DNA of 64,000 nucleotides from JAZLJD01 sp045617725 (GTDB lineage Bacteria; Bacillota; Clostridia; Lachnospirales; Lachnospiraceae). The stretch spans positions 21,285-85,284 of the forward strand of contig JAZLJD010000054.1 of the NCBI GenBank assembly GCA_045617725.1. Reading direction: 5' to 3'. The translations under genes and the position numbers were made by a program. Below the pieces are notes generated by a model that made no database searches, was not told the origin of the DNA, and was given only the letters and a program-made list of their open reading frames with translations. Each line of letters begins with the position of its first letter. The first letter of the stretch is position 1. Shown here in pieces: positions 8,219 through 16,327 of this stretch.

Positions 8219-9892
8219 ATGAACGAAAAGAAAGCCATTTTTTCAATGCGATCAATGCTTATATTGTTCGCGATGCTGCCATTGGTAACAGCGCTTGTTA
8301 CCTTGACCGTCATTTCTTCCATTAACACCAGTAACAAGATGGAAGAAGAAACTTTCCAGACCTTAAAGGCCGCTTCCTTAAGCCTTGGAGAGTACTACGA
8401 GTACCAGATGCAAAAGGAAGGCGAGCTTGTGTATGACCACAGCTACGTAGATTCCCTCAAGGATACCGGTGTTGAACTTACCGTTTTCGTAGACGGAGTT
8501 CGTTACATGACTTCCATTATTAAGGAAGGCACCAGTGATCGTATCGAGGGAACTCCCGGTGCGGATAACATCGTTGCAGCCGTTGAAGGCCGTGGCGAGG
8601 ATTACATGGCATCCGGCGTCAACATTAACAACATGAATTACTTCGTTTACTATTCACCGCTTCGTAATCCCGCCGGCGAGATTATCGGTATGGCATTCGC
8701 AGGAAAGACCGATGCCGCTGTTGAAGCAGCAGCAAATCAGGTTATGAAACAGAGTATCCTGGTATCCATCTTACTGGTTGTCCTTTACACGATTATTGTT
8801 TACCTGTTCTCCATCAAGGTATCCAGACCTATTACCTTAATCAGCGGTGTACTTGAGAAGATTGCAGAAGGTGATCTTTCACCGAAGACCTTTACCGATT
8901 CCACCATCAAGGAGACCAAGTTCCTTGTTCATTCCGCAAGAAAGTTACAGGATGAACTTTCAAGAGTACTGGGTCTTACCATGAGCAGTGCCAATAAGCT
9001 GGGCGAGCTTGTAGAGACCTCCTCGGAGCTTTCCGCAAGTGCTGCAGACGAAGCGGTTCAGATTTCCACCATTATGGAAGACGTTGCCAACGGTGCTTCC
9101 TCCATGGCTGAATCCGTACAGGATCTGAATGAACTTATTATTGAAATCGACCATTGCGTAAGCGATGTTGACGATAGCGTTGACAGCCTGAGCGTATCCT
9201 CAGATGCCATGAACGAAGCCAATAAGGCTGCTGCTTCCAACTTAAGTCAGGTTAGCAAGTCTTCTGAAAGAACCGTTGAAGCAGTTAAGAATATTTCTAC
9301 CCAGGTTAACGATACCAATAAGGCTATTGAGACCATTCAGGAAGCAATCACCGTTATTACTTCCGTTGCAGACCAGACCAACCTCCTTGCTCTGAATGCT
9401 TCCATCGAAGCTGCCCGTGCAGGTGAAGCAGGTAAGGGCTTCGCAGTTGTTGCTACCGAAATCAAGACTCTGTCCGAGCAGTCCAATGAAGGTGCTGAGC
9501 GTATCCGTGCCATCGTTTCCCAGATTGTTGACAAGTCCCATGAGTCTGTTGAACTTACCAATGAAGTTCAGGAACTCATTGCAAAAGAGCAGGTATTCGT
9601 TCAGGAGACCAGCGAGAAGTTCGATTCCCTGAATCAGGAAATCAACAAGTCTGTTGAGAATATTACCGCCATCAAGCAGAAGATGGTTCGCCTCGATGAG
9701 ATTAAGGTTAAGGCTTCCGCCAATACCGAAGACCTCAGTGCTATTTCCGAAGAGAACGCAGCTTCCGCTCAGGAAGTATCCGCTTCCGTTGGCAATATTA
9801 CTTCTTCCATCGGCAACATCAGCGCAGGTTCTCAGGAAATGAACGCGATGGCATGCGAGCTGAAGGATGCAGTTTCCTACTTCAACGTATAA
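8219..9892 (+). CDS. Methyl-accepting chemotaxis protein
   Basis: A 557-residue chemoreceptor. A transmembrane helix near residues 12-32 is followed by an extracellular sensing domain of about 145 residues (single-Cache-like, ending GEIIGMAFAGKTD). A second membrane helix lies near 180-200, then a HAMP linker (KVSRPITLISGVLEKIAEGDL) and a long coiled-coil signalling domain. The hairpin tip contains LNASIEAARAGEAGKGFAVVATEI, the conserved site that contacts CheA and CheW. The ligand is not evident. AAGGAG lies just upstream of the start, and a strong terminator follows, so the gene is probably monocistronic. Confidence 0.95.
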   Translation: MNEKKAIFSMRSMLILFAMLPLVTALVTLTVISSINTSNKMEEETFQTLKAASLSLGEYYEYQMQKEGELVYDHSYVDSLKDTGVELTVFVDGVRYMTSIIKEGTSDRIEGTPGADNIVAAVEGRGEDYMASGVNINNMNYFVYYSPLRNPAGEIIGMAFAGKTDAAVEAAANQVMKQSILVSILLVVLYTIIVYLFSIKVSRPITLISGVLEKIAEGDLSPKTFTDSTIKETKFLVHSARKLQDELSRVLGLTMSSANKLGELVETSSELSASAADEAVQISTIMEDVANGASSMAESVQDLNELIIEIDHCVSDVDDSVDSLSVSSDAMNEANKAAASNLSQVSKSSERTVEAVKNISTQVNDTNKAIETIQEAITVITSVADQTNLLALNASIEAARAGEAGKGFAVVATEIKTLSEQSNEGAERIRAIVSQIVDKSHESVELTNEVQELIAKEQVFVQETSEKFDSLNQEINKSVENITAIKQKMVRLDEIKVKASANTEDLSAISEENAASAQEVSASVGNITSSIGNISAGSQEMNAMACELKDAVSYFNV

Positions 9893-9944
9893 GAGCTTTT
9901 GAAAGCTTAATTGTAACCCGTAAACTGAAAAATGGTTTTTTGCA

Positions 9945-9981
9945 AACACCCCGGATATTAAATTCGGGGTGTTATTTTTTT
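9945..9981 (+). terminator. Intrinsic terminator after the chemoreceptor gene
   Basis: AACACCCCG and CGGGGTGTT form a nine-pair stem with an 11-base loop, followed by a run of T residues. Confidence 0.92.
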
Positions 9982-9986
9982 ATATG

Positions 9987-10015
9987 TTGATATAGGCCTT
10001 TACAAACAATACAAG
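9987..10015 (+). promoter_or_regulatory. Probable promoter of pyrR-uraA
   Basis: TTGATA and TACAAG are 17 bases apart. The site lies after the chemoreceptor terminator and before the PyrR-binding hairpin, leaving a leader of about 145 bases. Confidence 0.5.
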
Positions 10016-10053
10016 ATGTGCCACAATTACCTAAGTTAAATAATTCCTTTAAC

Positions 10054-10151
10054 CCGGTACAGAGATGCCGGCAAGGTATTCATCGAATGGAAGTAGTAAG
10101 CGATATTCCATTGGTCTGTTCCCGCCGTGCATTTGCATGGCGTATTTTTTT
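10054..10151 (+). promoter_or_regulatory. PyrR attenuator: binding hairpin plus terminator
   Basis: CCGGTA-CAGAGA-TGCCGG at 10054-10071 makes a hairpin whose six-base loop fits the CNGNGA loop bound by PyrR in Bacillus. A terminator follows at 10123-10151: CGCCGTGCA pairs with TGCATGGCG (one G-T pair) before TATTTTTTT. Both lie upstream of the pyrR start. By analogy with Bacillus, UMP-bound PyrR would hold the binding hairpin and allow the terminator to form, lowering pyrR and uraA expression when pyrimidines are abundant. Confidence 0.8.
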
Positions 10152-10167
10152 GCAGAAAGGAGGGGCC

Positions 10168-10704
10168 ATGGCTGAATTTAAGGCAACATTAATGGATGCT
10201 GATGCCTGCAGCAGGGCTCTCAAACGCATCGCTCATGAAATCGTAGAGAAAAATGTGGGTTGTAAGGATGTATGCCTGGTTGGAATCCATCGGCGCGGTA
10301 TACCGCTGGCGCAACGCATTGCGGAATACATCGAAACGTTTGAAGGCGTGAAGGTTCCGCTCGGCAGTCTGGATATTACTTTTTATCGGGACGATCTTGC
10401 GAATGAAAGCCGGGACCCCGTGATTCATGAATCGCAGATTCCTTTCGATATTACGGACAAAACCGTCGTTCTCGTGGACGATGTTCTTTATACGGGACGC
10501 ACCGCGCGGGCTGCAATGGAAGGCCTGATGCATTGCGGACGCCCTGCGGTCATTCAGCTTGCGGTCCTTGTGGACCGTGGCCATCGCGAGCTTCCCATAC
10601 GCGGTGATTATGTAGGCAAGAATGTGCCTACGGCCAAAACGGAACACATAGAGGTCAAGATGCCTCCCTACGATGACCTTGTGGCCGTGGAACTTTACGG
10701 TTAA
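10168..10704 (+). CDS. pyrR: Bifunctional pyrimidine operon regulator / uracil phosphoribosyltransferase
   Basis: A 178-residue PyrR. It has the PRPP-binding loop VLVDDVLYTGRT at 101-112, the HRRGIPLA motif near 41, and the DITFYRDDL stretch typical of the family. PyrR binds pyrimidine-gene leader RNA in response to UMP and PRPP, and in many species converts uracil and PRPP to UMP. The frame is open 50 codons further upstream, but the AAAGGAGG just before this ATG fixes the start. The upstream frame would also run through the attenuator. Genes for uracil uptake follow, and pyrF-pyrE lie 28 kb away. Confidence 0.93.
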   Translation: MAEFKATLMDADACSRALKRIAHEIVEKNVGCKDVCLVGIHRRGIPLAQRIAEYIETFEGVKVPLGSLDITFYRDDLANESRDPVIHESQIPFDITDKTVVLVDDVLYTGRTARAAMEGLMHCGRPAVIQLAVLVDRGHRELPIRGDYVGKNVPTAKTEHIEVKMPPYDDLVAVELYG

Positions 10705-10767
10705 TTCGGGATGCTCCCCGTTTTAATAAATATGTACGAAACGTACAGAAAACATGGAGGAAACGTT

Positions 10768-12093
10768 ATGAAACTGGTTTACAACACCCAGGACAAGCCG
10801 TCTTTCGGCAAGCTGATTGTATTCGCAATTCAGCAGCTGCTTGCAATCATGGCAGCAACCTTAGTCGTTCCCGTAATCATCGGTAACGGCATGCAGCCTG
10901 CAGCCGCTCTTTTCGGAGCCGGCGTAGGAACCATCATTTATGTAGTATTCACTAAGTTTAAGAGCCCCGTATTTCTTGGTTCTTCCTTCGCATTCCTTGG
11001 CTCCATGGGCGCTGCTTTCGCAGGTGCCGTATCCACCGCAGCAGGTTATGCAGGATTAATCATCGGTGCTTTCCTGGCAGGACTTGTATATGTAATAATC
11101 GCAATCGTCGTTAAAGCATTCGGCGTTGCATGGATTGACAAGATTATGCCCAAGCAGGTTATCGGACCTACCGTAGCAATCATTGGTCTTTCCCTTGCAG
11201 GTAACGCAGTAGGCGACCTTCAGACCGGTAACGGTTCTGCTGTCGTTGACCCCAGAATCGCAATCGTTTGCGGTCTCGTAACCCTGATTGTTACCATTAT
11301 CTGCTCCGTATACGGTGACAGAACCATGAAGCTGATTCCCTTCATCATCGGTATTCTTGCAGGCTACGCAGTAGCAGCAATCTTCACCCTGATTGGTGTT
11401 AGCACAAATAACGAAGCAATCATGGTTATCAACTTCAGCGTATTCGAGGATATGGGCGCCTTCACCGCTCCCGAATTCACCTTCTTAACTGCTTTGAAAG
11501 GTGTTAAGGAAGTTGACGCCAATTTCATTCTTACCCTGGTTGCAGCGTATGTCCCCGTAGCATTCGTAGTATTTGCCGAGCACATCGCAGACCACAAGAA
11601 CATTTCCACCATTATTGAGAAAGACCTTCTCAAGGATCCCGGACTTCACAGAACCCTTTTGGGAGACGGTGTTGGTTCCATGGCAGGTGCATTCTTCGGC
11701 GGCTGCCCGAACACCACCTATGGTGAGTCCATTGCCTGCGTTGCAATTACCGGAAATGCTTCCGTATTCACCATTTTGACCGCAGCCATTATGGCAATTA
11801 TCATTTCCTTCATCGATCCGTTCGTAACCTTCGTAAACTCCATCCCCAGCTGTGTAATGGGTGGTGTCTGCATGGCTCTCTACGGATTCATCGCAGTATC
11901 CGGTCTTAAGATGGTTCAGAAGGTTGACCTTGAGGATAACCGCAACCTCTTCGTTGTATCCGTTATCCTGATTGCCGGCATCGGCGGTCTTACCGTAAGC
12001 TTCGGTGCAGTTACCATCACTGCAGTAGCTACCGCACTGATCCTCGGTATCCTCGTTAACCTCATCGTAGGCAACAACAAGAAGAGCGAATAG
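10768..12093 (+). CDS. uraA: Uracil/xanthine permease (NCS2 family), probably uracil permease
   Basis: A 441-residue membrane protein of the nucleobase:cation symporter-2 family with about 12 to 14 hydrophobic segments. The N-terminal QQLLAIMAATLVVPVIIG, the PVAFVVFAEHIADHKN helix and GGCPNTTYGESIACVAITG, which contains the NCS2 NxTxxxE signature, are diagnostic. Adjacency to pyrR and to the PyrR attenuator supports uracil as substrate. ATGGAGG precedes the chosen ATG. A longer frame upstream lacks a ribosome binding site. Confidence 0.9.
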   Translation: MKLVYNTQDKPSFGKLIVFAIQQLLAIMAATLVVPVIIGNGMQPAAALFGAGVGTIIYVVFTKFKSPVFLGSSFAFLGSMGAAFAGAVSTAAGYAGLIIGAFLAGLVYVIIAIVVKAFGVAWIDKIMPKQVIGPTVAIIGLSLAGNAVGDLQTGNGSAVVDPRIAIVCGLVTLIVTIICSVYGDRTMKLIPFIIGILAGYAVAAIFTLIGVSTNNEAIMVINFSVFEDMGAFTAPEFTFLTALKGVKEVDANFILTLVAAYVPVAFVVFAEHIADHKNISTIIEKDLLKDPGLHRTLLGDGVGSMAGAFFGGCPNTTYGESIACVAITGNASVFTILTAAIMAIIISFIDPFVTFVNSIPSCVMGGVCMALYGFIAVSGLKMVQKVDLEDNRNLFVVSVILIAGIGGLTVSFGAVTITAVATALILGILVNLIVGNNKKSE

Positions 12094-12130
12094 TATTCGC
12101 TGTATCGAAGAATTCTCTCTGTATGAAATA

Positions 12131-12196
12131 AAAGGCAGCCCCTTACTGTTTACCGGTTATGGTTTAACGAAACGGTGTAGCAGGGGCTGCCTTTTT
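12131..12196 (+). terminator. Intrinsic terminator after uraA
   Basis: AAAGGCAGCCCC pairs with GGGGCTGCCTTT across a loop of about 40 bases, and the right arm runs into five T residues. The loop is long but the 12-pair stem is perfect. Confidence 0.85.
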
Positions 12197-12199
12197 GCG

Positions 12200-12600
12200 T
12201 CCCGAGCGCCGGAGCGGCGAACTGGAATTCTGGCGACATCGGGCGGCTGTGGGAACTGGGGGCTGGCGACATCGGGCGGCTGTAGGAGCTGTGGGGCTGG
12301 CGACATCGGGCGGCTGTAGGAACTGTGGGGCTGGCGACATCGATAAAGCCCGATGTCGCGTTTCTCGATGTCAAATCCGGGGTCCAATCCGGGAAATTGC
12401 ATCGATTTTTTTAGGATAGTTTCTCCGCGATGTTATTTTCTCAGAATTTCAGAGAATTTTTCATCGAGAATAGTCAGAGGTTCAAATCCCGATGTAGCGA
12501 GGACTATTTTTTATTGAAATTTCACATCGGGAATCGATGCAATTGCGGATCCCGATGTCAAATTCCCCAAATGAGCAAAAATCGCGGCATCGCTCTGATT
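12200..12600. repeat. Non-coding tract with tandem repeats and scattered ACATCGGG/CCCGATGT motifs
   Basis: No credible gene is present. At 12231-12331 there are three tandem copies of a 33-34 base unit beginning TGGCGACATCGGGCGGCTGT, plus the start of a fourth. The octamer ACATCGGG, its complement CCCGATGT or one-base variants recur to the end of the tract, outside the tandem units as well. A second tract rich in the same motif lies near 27.3-27.6 kb. The first part is G+C-rich and the second A+T-rich. Confidence 0.75.
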
Positions 12601-12604
12601 TCCT

Positions 12605-13306
12605 CTATAGATTATGAAGCAGGCGATATTTCAATTCTGCCAATATCCAATCGGTTTCGTTGTCGATGTCCTGGACTTCTGTTTCATCAAGTTCAATCGT
12701 CTTCATGTGTTCCATGAAAAATTTATGAGAGAGCCGAAAAGCCTCCACATGCAGGCAGTAGAATTGGCCACTGTCGTGGTACATGGGTTCTAAATCCTGC
12801 GTGCGTGTCATCATGTATTCGGGTTGCTTCATAACAGTGTAGCCATCCTTTATGATGAAACCGCGCTGTGGCGGGAAAGAGAATCGAACGACGGGAACAA
12901 CGCTGTCGACGGGAGCTTCGTTAGTAGAATCTTCCAAGAGTGCAACTGCTTCTTTTAGGCGCTCGGCGGTAATGAAAGGCGCAGTAGGATAGATGCAGAC
13001 CGCAGTATCAAAGTCGTTGCCTTGTTCTTTATAGGCATTCAGAACCTCGGATACAACATCAATCGTAGTAGCGAAATCTCCGGAATTTCCCTCGCTTCGC
13101 AAAAAAGGAACTGTAGCACCGTAGTCTTTGGCGACCGAAGCAATCTCGTCACTGTCCGTGGAAACCATGACGGTGTCGAAAAGGCCGGAGTCAAGGGCGA
13201 CCTTTATGGAATAAGCAAGGATAGGCTGGCCCAGGAAAGGGCGAATGTTCTTTTTGGGGATGCGTTTGCTGCCGCCGCGGGCAGGAATGATGGCAATTCT
13301 CTTCAT
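12605..13306 (-). CDS. pseF: Pseudaminic acid cytidylyltransferase (PseF-like)
   Basis: A 233-residue nucleotidyltransferase of the CMP-sialic acid synthetase group. It has the N-terminal CTP-binding loop IIPARGGSKRIPKKN, ILAYSI, VSTDSDEIASVA, YPTAPFI, and RTQDLEPMYHDSGQFY, the pattern I associate with PseF rather than NeuA. The enzyme activates pseudaminic acid with CTP for transfer to surface glycans or flagellin. None of the other pse genes is nearby, so it is either an orphan or works with a distant cluster. A related CMP-sugar activity cannot be excluded. Confidence 0.82.
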   Translation of the reverse strand: MKRIAIIPARGGSKRIPKKNIRPFLGQPILAYSIKVALDSGLFDTVMVSTDSDEIASVAKDYGATVPFLRSEGNSGDFATTIDVVSEVLNAYKEQGNDFDTAVCIYPTAPFITAERLKEAVALLEDSTNEAPVDSVVPVVRFSFPPQRGFIIKDGYTVMKQPEYMMTRTQDLEPMYHDSGQFYCLHVEAFRLSHKFFMEHMKTIELDETEVQDIDNETDWILAELKYRLLHNL

Positions 13307-13324
13307 AGCGGATAGTCTCCAAAC

Positions 13325-13346
13325 TGCCCGATGCGGGCATTTTTTA
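13325..13346 (+). terminator. Terminator-like hairpin pointing away from any + strand gene
   Basis: TGCCCG-ATG-CGGGCA followed by six T residues reads as a + strand terminator. The only upstream + strand gene is uraA, which already has its own terminator about 1.1 kb earlier. It sits in the leader of the minus-strand pseF gene. It may end an antisense transcript. Confidence 0.55.
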
Positions 13347-13380
13347 TTAGTATAGGCTTTGGGCGGACAATAAGCAATCC

Positions 13381-13495
13381 CCGAGTGAGGCGGGCAGAGG
13401 AGGGGGGAGGCCGGCGAGGGTGAGGGTTGCGGGGAGGCGGCGAGGAAGAGGGGGGCGCCGGCGAGGGCGAGGGGTGAAGGGTGAAGGGGGGATAC
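13381..13495 (+). repeat. G-rich, purine-rich imperfect repeat
   Basis: About 115 bases with many runs of three to six G. Two imperfect units share CCGGCGAGGG followed by GAGGG. It is non-coding and lies just upstream of the Nudix promoter. Confidence 0.6.
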
Positions 13496-13499
13496 GTGA

Positions 13500-13528
13500 T
13501 TTACGAAATAGGGCGTAAGGGGTATAAT
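13500..13528 (+). promoter_or_regulatory. Promoter of the Nudix-FRG gene pair
   Basis: TTTACG and a perfect TATAAT are 17 bases apart, about 50 bases upstream of the Nudix start codon. Confidence 0.65.
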
Positions 13529-13577
13529 GAAGATGGCGTGGCAAGGGCCACAGACGAAGAGAACGGGAGGTATGGCG

Positions 13578-14381
13578 ATGAGCGAGGAACGGCCTGTAAT
13601 AAAGGAAGAATGTGTGGATATGGTCTATGATGGGCGGTTTGTGCGGGTCATGGATTTGAAGTATGCGAAGGGGTGTCATTATCTGGATGCGACGCGGCGT
13701 ACGAAGGAGAACATCGTGGCAATTAAGAGCGACGAAGAGTTTCGTGTGATGCTGCCGGATGCGGTTACCTGCTTCGTGATTGTGAAGATTGGCGATGAAG
13801 AACGACTGTTATTAAATTATGAATATCGATATCCGGCGGGAAGATTCCTGCTGAGTCCGGTTGCGGGACTGATTGACCCGGAGGACTACGAGGTTGCCGG
13901 TGGGGCAGGTGCGAGCACGGCTGAAAATGAGAGTGCGCAGGCGGTAGAAGATGAGAGCGTACAGGCGGCTGAGAATGTGTGCGCGCAGGCGGCAGACAGT
14001 ATGAGTTCTGCGGAATATCGGCGTGAGCAGGCGCTTTTGGGCGCTGCGAGAAGGGAAATTAAGGAGGAGACCGGTATCACGGTCAGCGAATCGGACAAGC
14101 TGTTTGTAGTGAGCGCGTTTACGTTCTCTACGCCCGGTATGACCGATGAAAGCAACGCCCTTGTCTGCGCCGTAATCACGCTACCGGATGTTTCCATACT
14201 GAATCATGACGGAGCAGTGGGCTCGGAGTGCTTTAAAGGGTTTGAACTCCTTTCGAAGGACGAAGCCCGGAAGCTGCTCACGGCGGGCTGCGACAAAAAC
14301 GGATTTTTCTATTCGCTGCACACGTATTGTGCACTTATGTACTTTGTCAATGATATGTGGAAACAGGGGGGATTGGTATGA
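13578..14381 (+). CDS. Nudix hydrolase with a repeat insertion inside the Nudix box
   Basis: A 267-residue protein. The core resembles ADP-ribose pyrophosphatase-type Nudix enzymes: NYEYRYPAGRFLLSPVAGLID near 80-100 and REIKEETGI near 159-167. In ordinary members these two halves of the Nudix box are separated by only a few residues. Here about 45 residues rich in A, E, S and Q are inserted, built around three 8-residue repeats. GGGAGG lies seven bases before the chosen ATG. The frame extends further upstream but overlaps the promoter. The stop codon overlaps the start of the FRG gene (ATGA), indicating coupled translation. The substrate is unknown. Confidence 0.85.
   Translation: MSEERPVIKEECVDMVYDGRFVRVMDLKYAKGCHYLDATRRTKENIVAIKSDEEFRVMLPDAVTCFVIVKIGDEERLLLNYEYRYPAGRFLLSPVAGLIDPEDYEVAGGAGASTAENESAQAVEDESVQAAENVCAQAADSMSSAEYRREQALLGAARREIKEETGITVSESDKLFVVSAFTFSTPGMTDESNALVCAVITLPDVSILNHDGAVGSECFKGFELLSKDEARKLLTAGCDKNGFFYSLHTYCALMYFVNDMWKQGGLV
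13920..13991 (+). repeat. Three 24-bp tandem repeats inside the Nudix gene
   Basis: Three successive 24-base units encode AENESAQA, VEDESVQA and AENVCAQA. The length is a multiple of three, so copy-number change keeps the frame. Confidence 0.85.
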
Positions 14382-15181
14382 TCAGAACGATTGAAATCAG
14401 TACGATTGAAGATGTGTTGCCGCTCATTACGGAGCAGGAGTTTCGACCGGATTTGAACCGTAATCGAAGCCTGTACCTCTATCGCGGGATGACGGACGTG
14501 AACTTCCGCCTGGAAACCAGCTTAAGCCGTAATTGCAAGGGGGCCAAAAAGGAACTCGAGCCGTGCATTCTTATGAATTTTACGAAGTACGGTGCACTTG
14601 AGGATCCGACCATTGAAAAGAGCGTCTGGAGGCAGATGTTCATGGGACAGCACCACGGACTGCCCACGAGACTTCTGGACTGGTCGCATTCCCCGCTCAT
14701 TGCCCTGCACTTTGCGACCTCGGAGCATGACCTTGATCAGATGGATATGCATGACTGCATGATCTGGCGTATCGATATGAAGGAACTGCATGCGATGCTT
14801 CCCAAGAAATATAAGGATGTGCTTGAGAAGAATCAGACTTCCGTTTTCTCGGTAAACATGCTGAATGAAGTAACCGGAAGCATAGACGAGTACGATTCGG
14901 ATATGGAGGACAAGTCCATGGTTGTCATTGAGCCGCCTTCCATCGATCCGAGAATCGTTAATCAGTATTCGTTTTTTTCCATTATTCCGGATGCAATTGA
15001 TAATCTGGAGGATTTCTTCGATAAGAATACGAATAATACGGTCAAGTATGTAATAAAGAAGGAACTGAGATGGCGTATTCGCGATATGCTTGACCAGCAG
15101 AATGTGTCGGAACGTATGGTTTACGGCGGATTGGATGGTCTGTGCAAGTGGCTCGGCCGACATTATTATGTAGTTGATTAA
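14378..15181 (+). CDS. FRG-domain protein of unknown function
   Basis: A 267-residue soluble protein with an FRG domain in its first 130 residues: YLYRGM near 35-40, and MGQHHGLPTRLLDWSHSPLIALHFAT, the most conserved block of the family. FRG domains are named for a conserved F/Y-R-G triad. Their biochemical role is not established to my knowledge, and some occur on mobile or defence-associated DNA. The C-terminal half has no feature I recognise. The ATG overlaps the Nudix stop codon and AGGGGGGA precedes it, so both proteins are probably made together. Confidence 0.85.
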   Translation: MIRTIEISTIEDVLPLITEQEFRPDLNRNRSLYLYRGMTDVNFRLETSLSRNCKGAKKELEPCILMNFTKYGALEDPTIEKSVWRQMFMGQHHGLPTRLLDWSHSPLIALHFATSEHDLDQMDMHDCMIWRIDMKELHAMLPKKYKDVLEKNQTSVFSVNMLNEVTGSIDEYDSDMEDKSMVVIEPPSIDPRIVNQYSFFSIIPDAIDNLEDFFDKNTNNTVKYVIKKELRWRIRDMLDQQNVSERMVYGGLDGLCKWLGRHYYVVD

Positions 15182-15188
15182 GTTATAC

Positions 15189-15218
15189 TTGCCATGTAAA
15201 GTGGGTGTAAATTATAAT
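15189..15218 (+). promoter_or_regulatory. Promoter of the first secreted paralogue
   Basis: TTGCCA and TATAAT are separated by 18 bases, about 50 bases before the start codon. Confidence 0.6.
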
Positions 15219-15265
15219 ATTTATGTTACAGGAATGTAATAATATTATATTTGGAGGGATATTTG

Positions 15266-16222
15266 ATGAAGAAGAGAATTTTGTCACTTGTACTTGCTCT
15301 ATGCATGGTAGCGACCATGTTTGGAGGAATGAGCCTTACGGCTAAGGCTGAGCCGGGCATGATTCCGGTTGGCTGGGAAGGCAACTGGGACCTGTTCTTA
15401 TCAAAAACGTCGTCGCATATAGGAGGATCAGGCGAGAACTATGAATTTCCGGCCCCCGGAACGATTCTTCACCCCGGCGATGAGATGAAGATGGCGGTGA
15501 TGCTTTTTATGAAGCAGGAGTATACGATAAGTGGTTTAAGTACTGATGAGTATCGTTATTCTGTGCAGGAATTGATGACGCAGCCTGTTATGCAGGTGGT
15601 TATGGCAGCGGAGTCATCTGAAGGCAGAATTACACCGGAAGCAAAACAGATAATTGAGCAATCGATGTTCGGAATGAGTATGAATACCAAAAACATGCGC
15701 GGAACGCCGGAGGATATAGCGGAAAGTAAAGCCCGTAGCCGGGAAAGTGCGCAGGAATTGGGTATAGTCTTCGATTTTGACACCATACTTTCTGCTGTAG
15801 AAGGCTATACTGCATGGAAAATTTTGTGTTACGCCAGTGAGGGCATTTGTATAGCCATTCCCTACAGTGAATCGAAAGATTGCGCTTTGGTACAGAGCGG
15901 TAACGGATTTAAGTGGTACGATCACAACGGAAATCTCGCATGGAATGTAGAGGAAACCGAAGCTACCATTACGGCTGATTTTACAAATCAGTGTGCGCTT
16001 CCCGCAAGTCTTGTGGAAGAGTTCAATGCAGCCGACAAGGATATAAAAGTAAGCTATGAGTATCGCGGATACACGGTAACTGCAGAAATCCCTGCAGGCA
16101 AGCTGGCTGTAACCGGAGAGAAATGGTATGGTGCCGCTTACTTTGCTTTTGTCAACAGAGAGTATGTAACCGTCAAGAATTGGTTTGGCCAGGAAGTCGA
16201 TATTGAAGTTTTGTTTAAATAA
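15266..16222 (+). CDS. Secreted protein, paralogue 1 of a tandem family
   Basis: A 318-residue exported protein of unknown function. It has a signal peptide: MKKRI, a hydrophobic core, and a probable cut after LTAKA. The mature part contains WEGNWDLFLSK, the conserved stretch WKILCYASEGICIAIPYSE, and FTNQCALPASLVEEFNAADKDI. It ends in REYVTVKNWFGQEVDIEVLFK. The same landmarks recur in the next gene, so the two arose by duplication. It has no membrane segment beyond the signal and no sorting motif, so release or wall association is expected. GGAGGG precedes the start by six bases. Confidence 0.8.
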   Translation: MKKRILSLVLALCMVATMFGGMSLTAKAEPGMIPVGWEGNWDLFLSKTSSHIGGSGENYEFPAPGTILHPGDEMKMAVMLFMKQEYTISGLSTDEYRYSVQELMTQPVMQVVMAAESSEGRITPEAKQIIEQSMFGMSMNTKNMRGTPEDIAESKARSRESAQELGIVFDFDTILSAVEGYTAWKILCYASEGICIAIPYSESKDCALVQSGNGFKWYDHNGNLAWNVEETEATITADFTNQCALPASLVEEFNAADKDIKVSYEYRGYTVTAEIPAGKLAVTGEKWYGAAYFAFVNREYVTVKNWFGQEVDIEVLFK

Positions 16223-16272
16223 TACTTACGGCAATATTCCTTGTGGAATTCTTATCGACGGGATATAATTGT

Positions 16273-16306
16273 GGCGTCTGCAGGTGGTCTGCAGGCGTCA
16301 TTTTTT
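16273..16306 (+). terminator. Terminator between the secreted paralogues
   Basis: GGCGTCTGCAG pairs with CTGCAGGCGTC, with two G-T pairs, followed by A and six T residues. A TATAAT at 16264-16269 lies just before it. Confidence 0.75.
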
Positions 16307-16327
16307 CTATAAAGGAGAGAGTAAGAA

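Noticed and set aside
10018..10167. A 50-codon N-terminal extension of PyrR
   Set aside because: It would be translated through the PyrR-binding hairpin and terminator. A strong AAAGGAGG precedes the internal ATG that gives the normal protein length.
12150..12419. Open frames through the tandem repeat near 12.2-12.4 kb on both strands
   Set aside because: They consist of repeat translation and low-complexity sequence, overlap the uraA terminator, and have no ribosome binding site.
12475..12500. GGTTCAAATCC resembling a tRNA T loop
   Set aside because: No acceptor, anticodon or D arm can be built around it. I found no tRNA or rRNA gene in the window.
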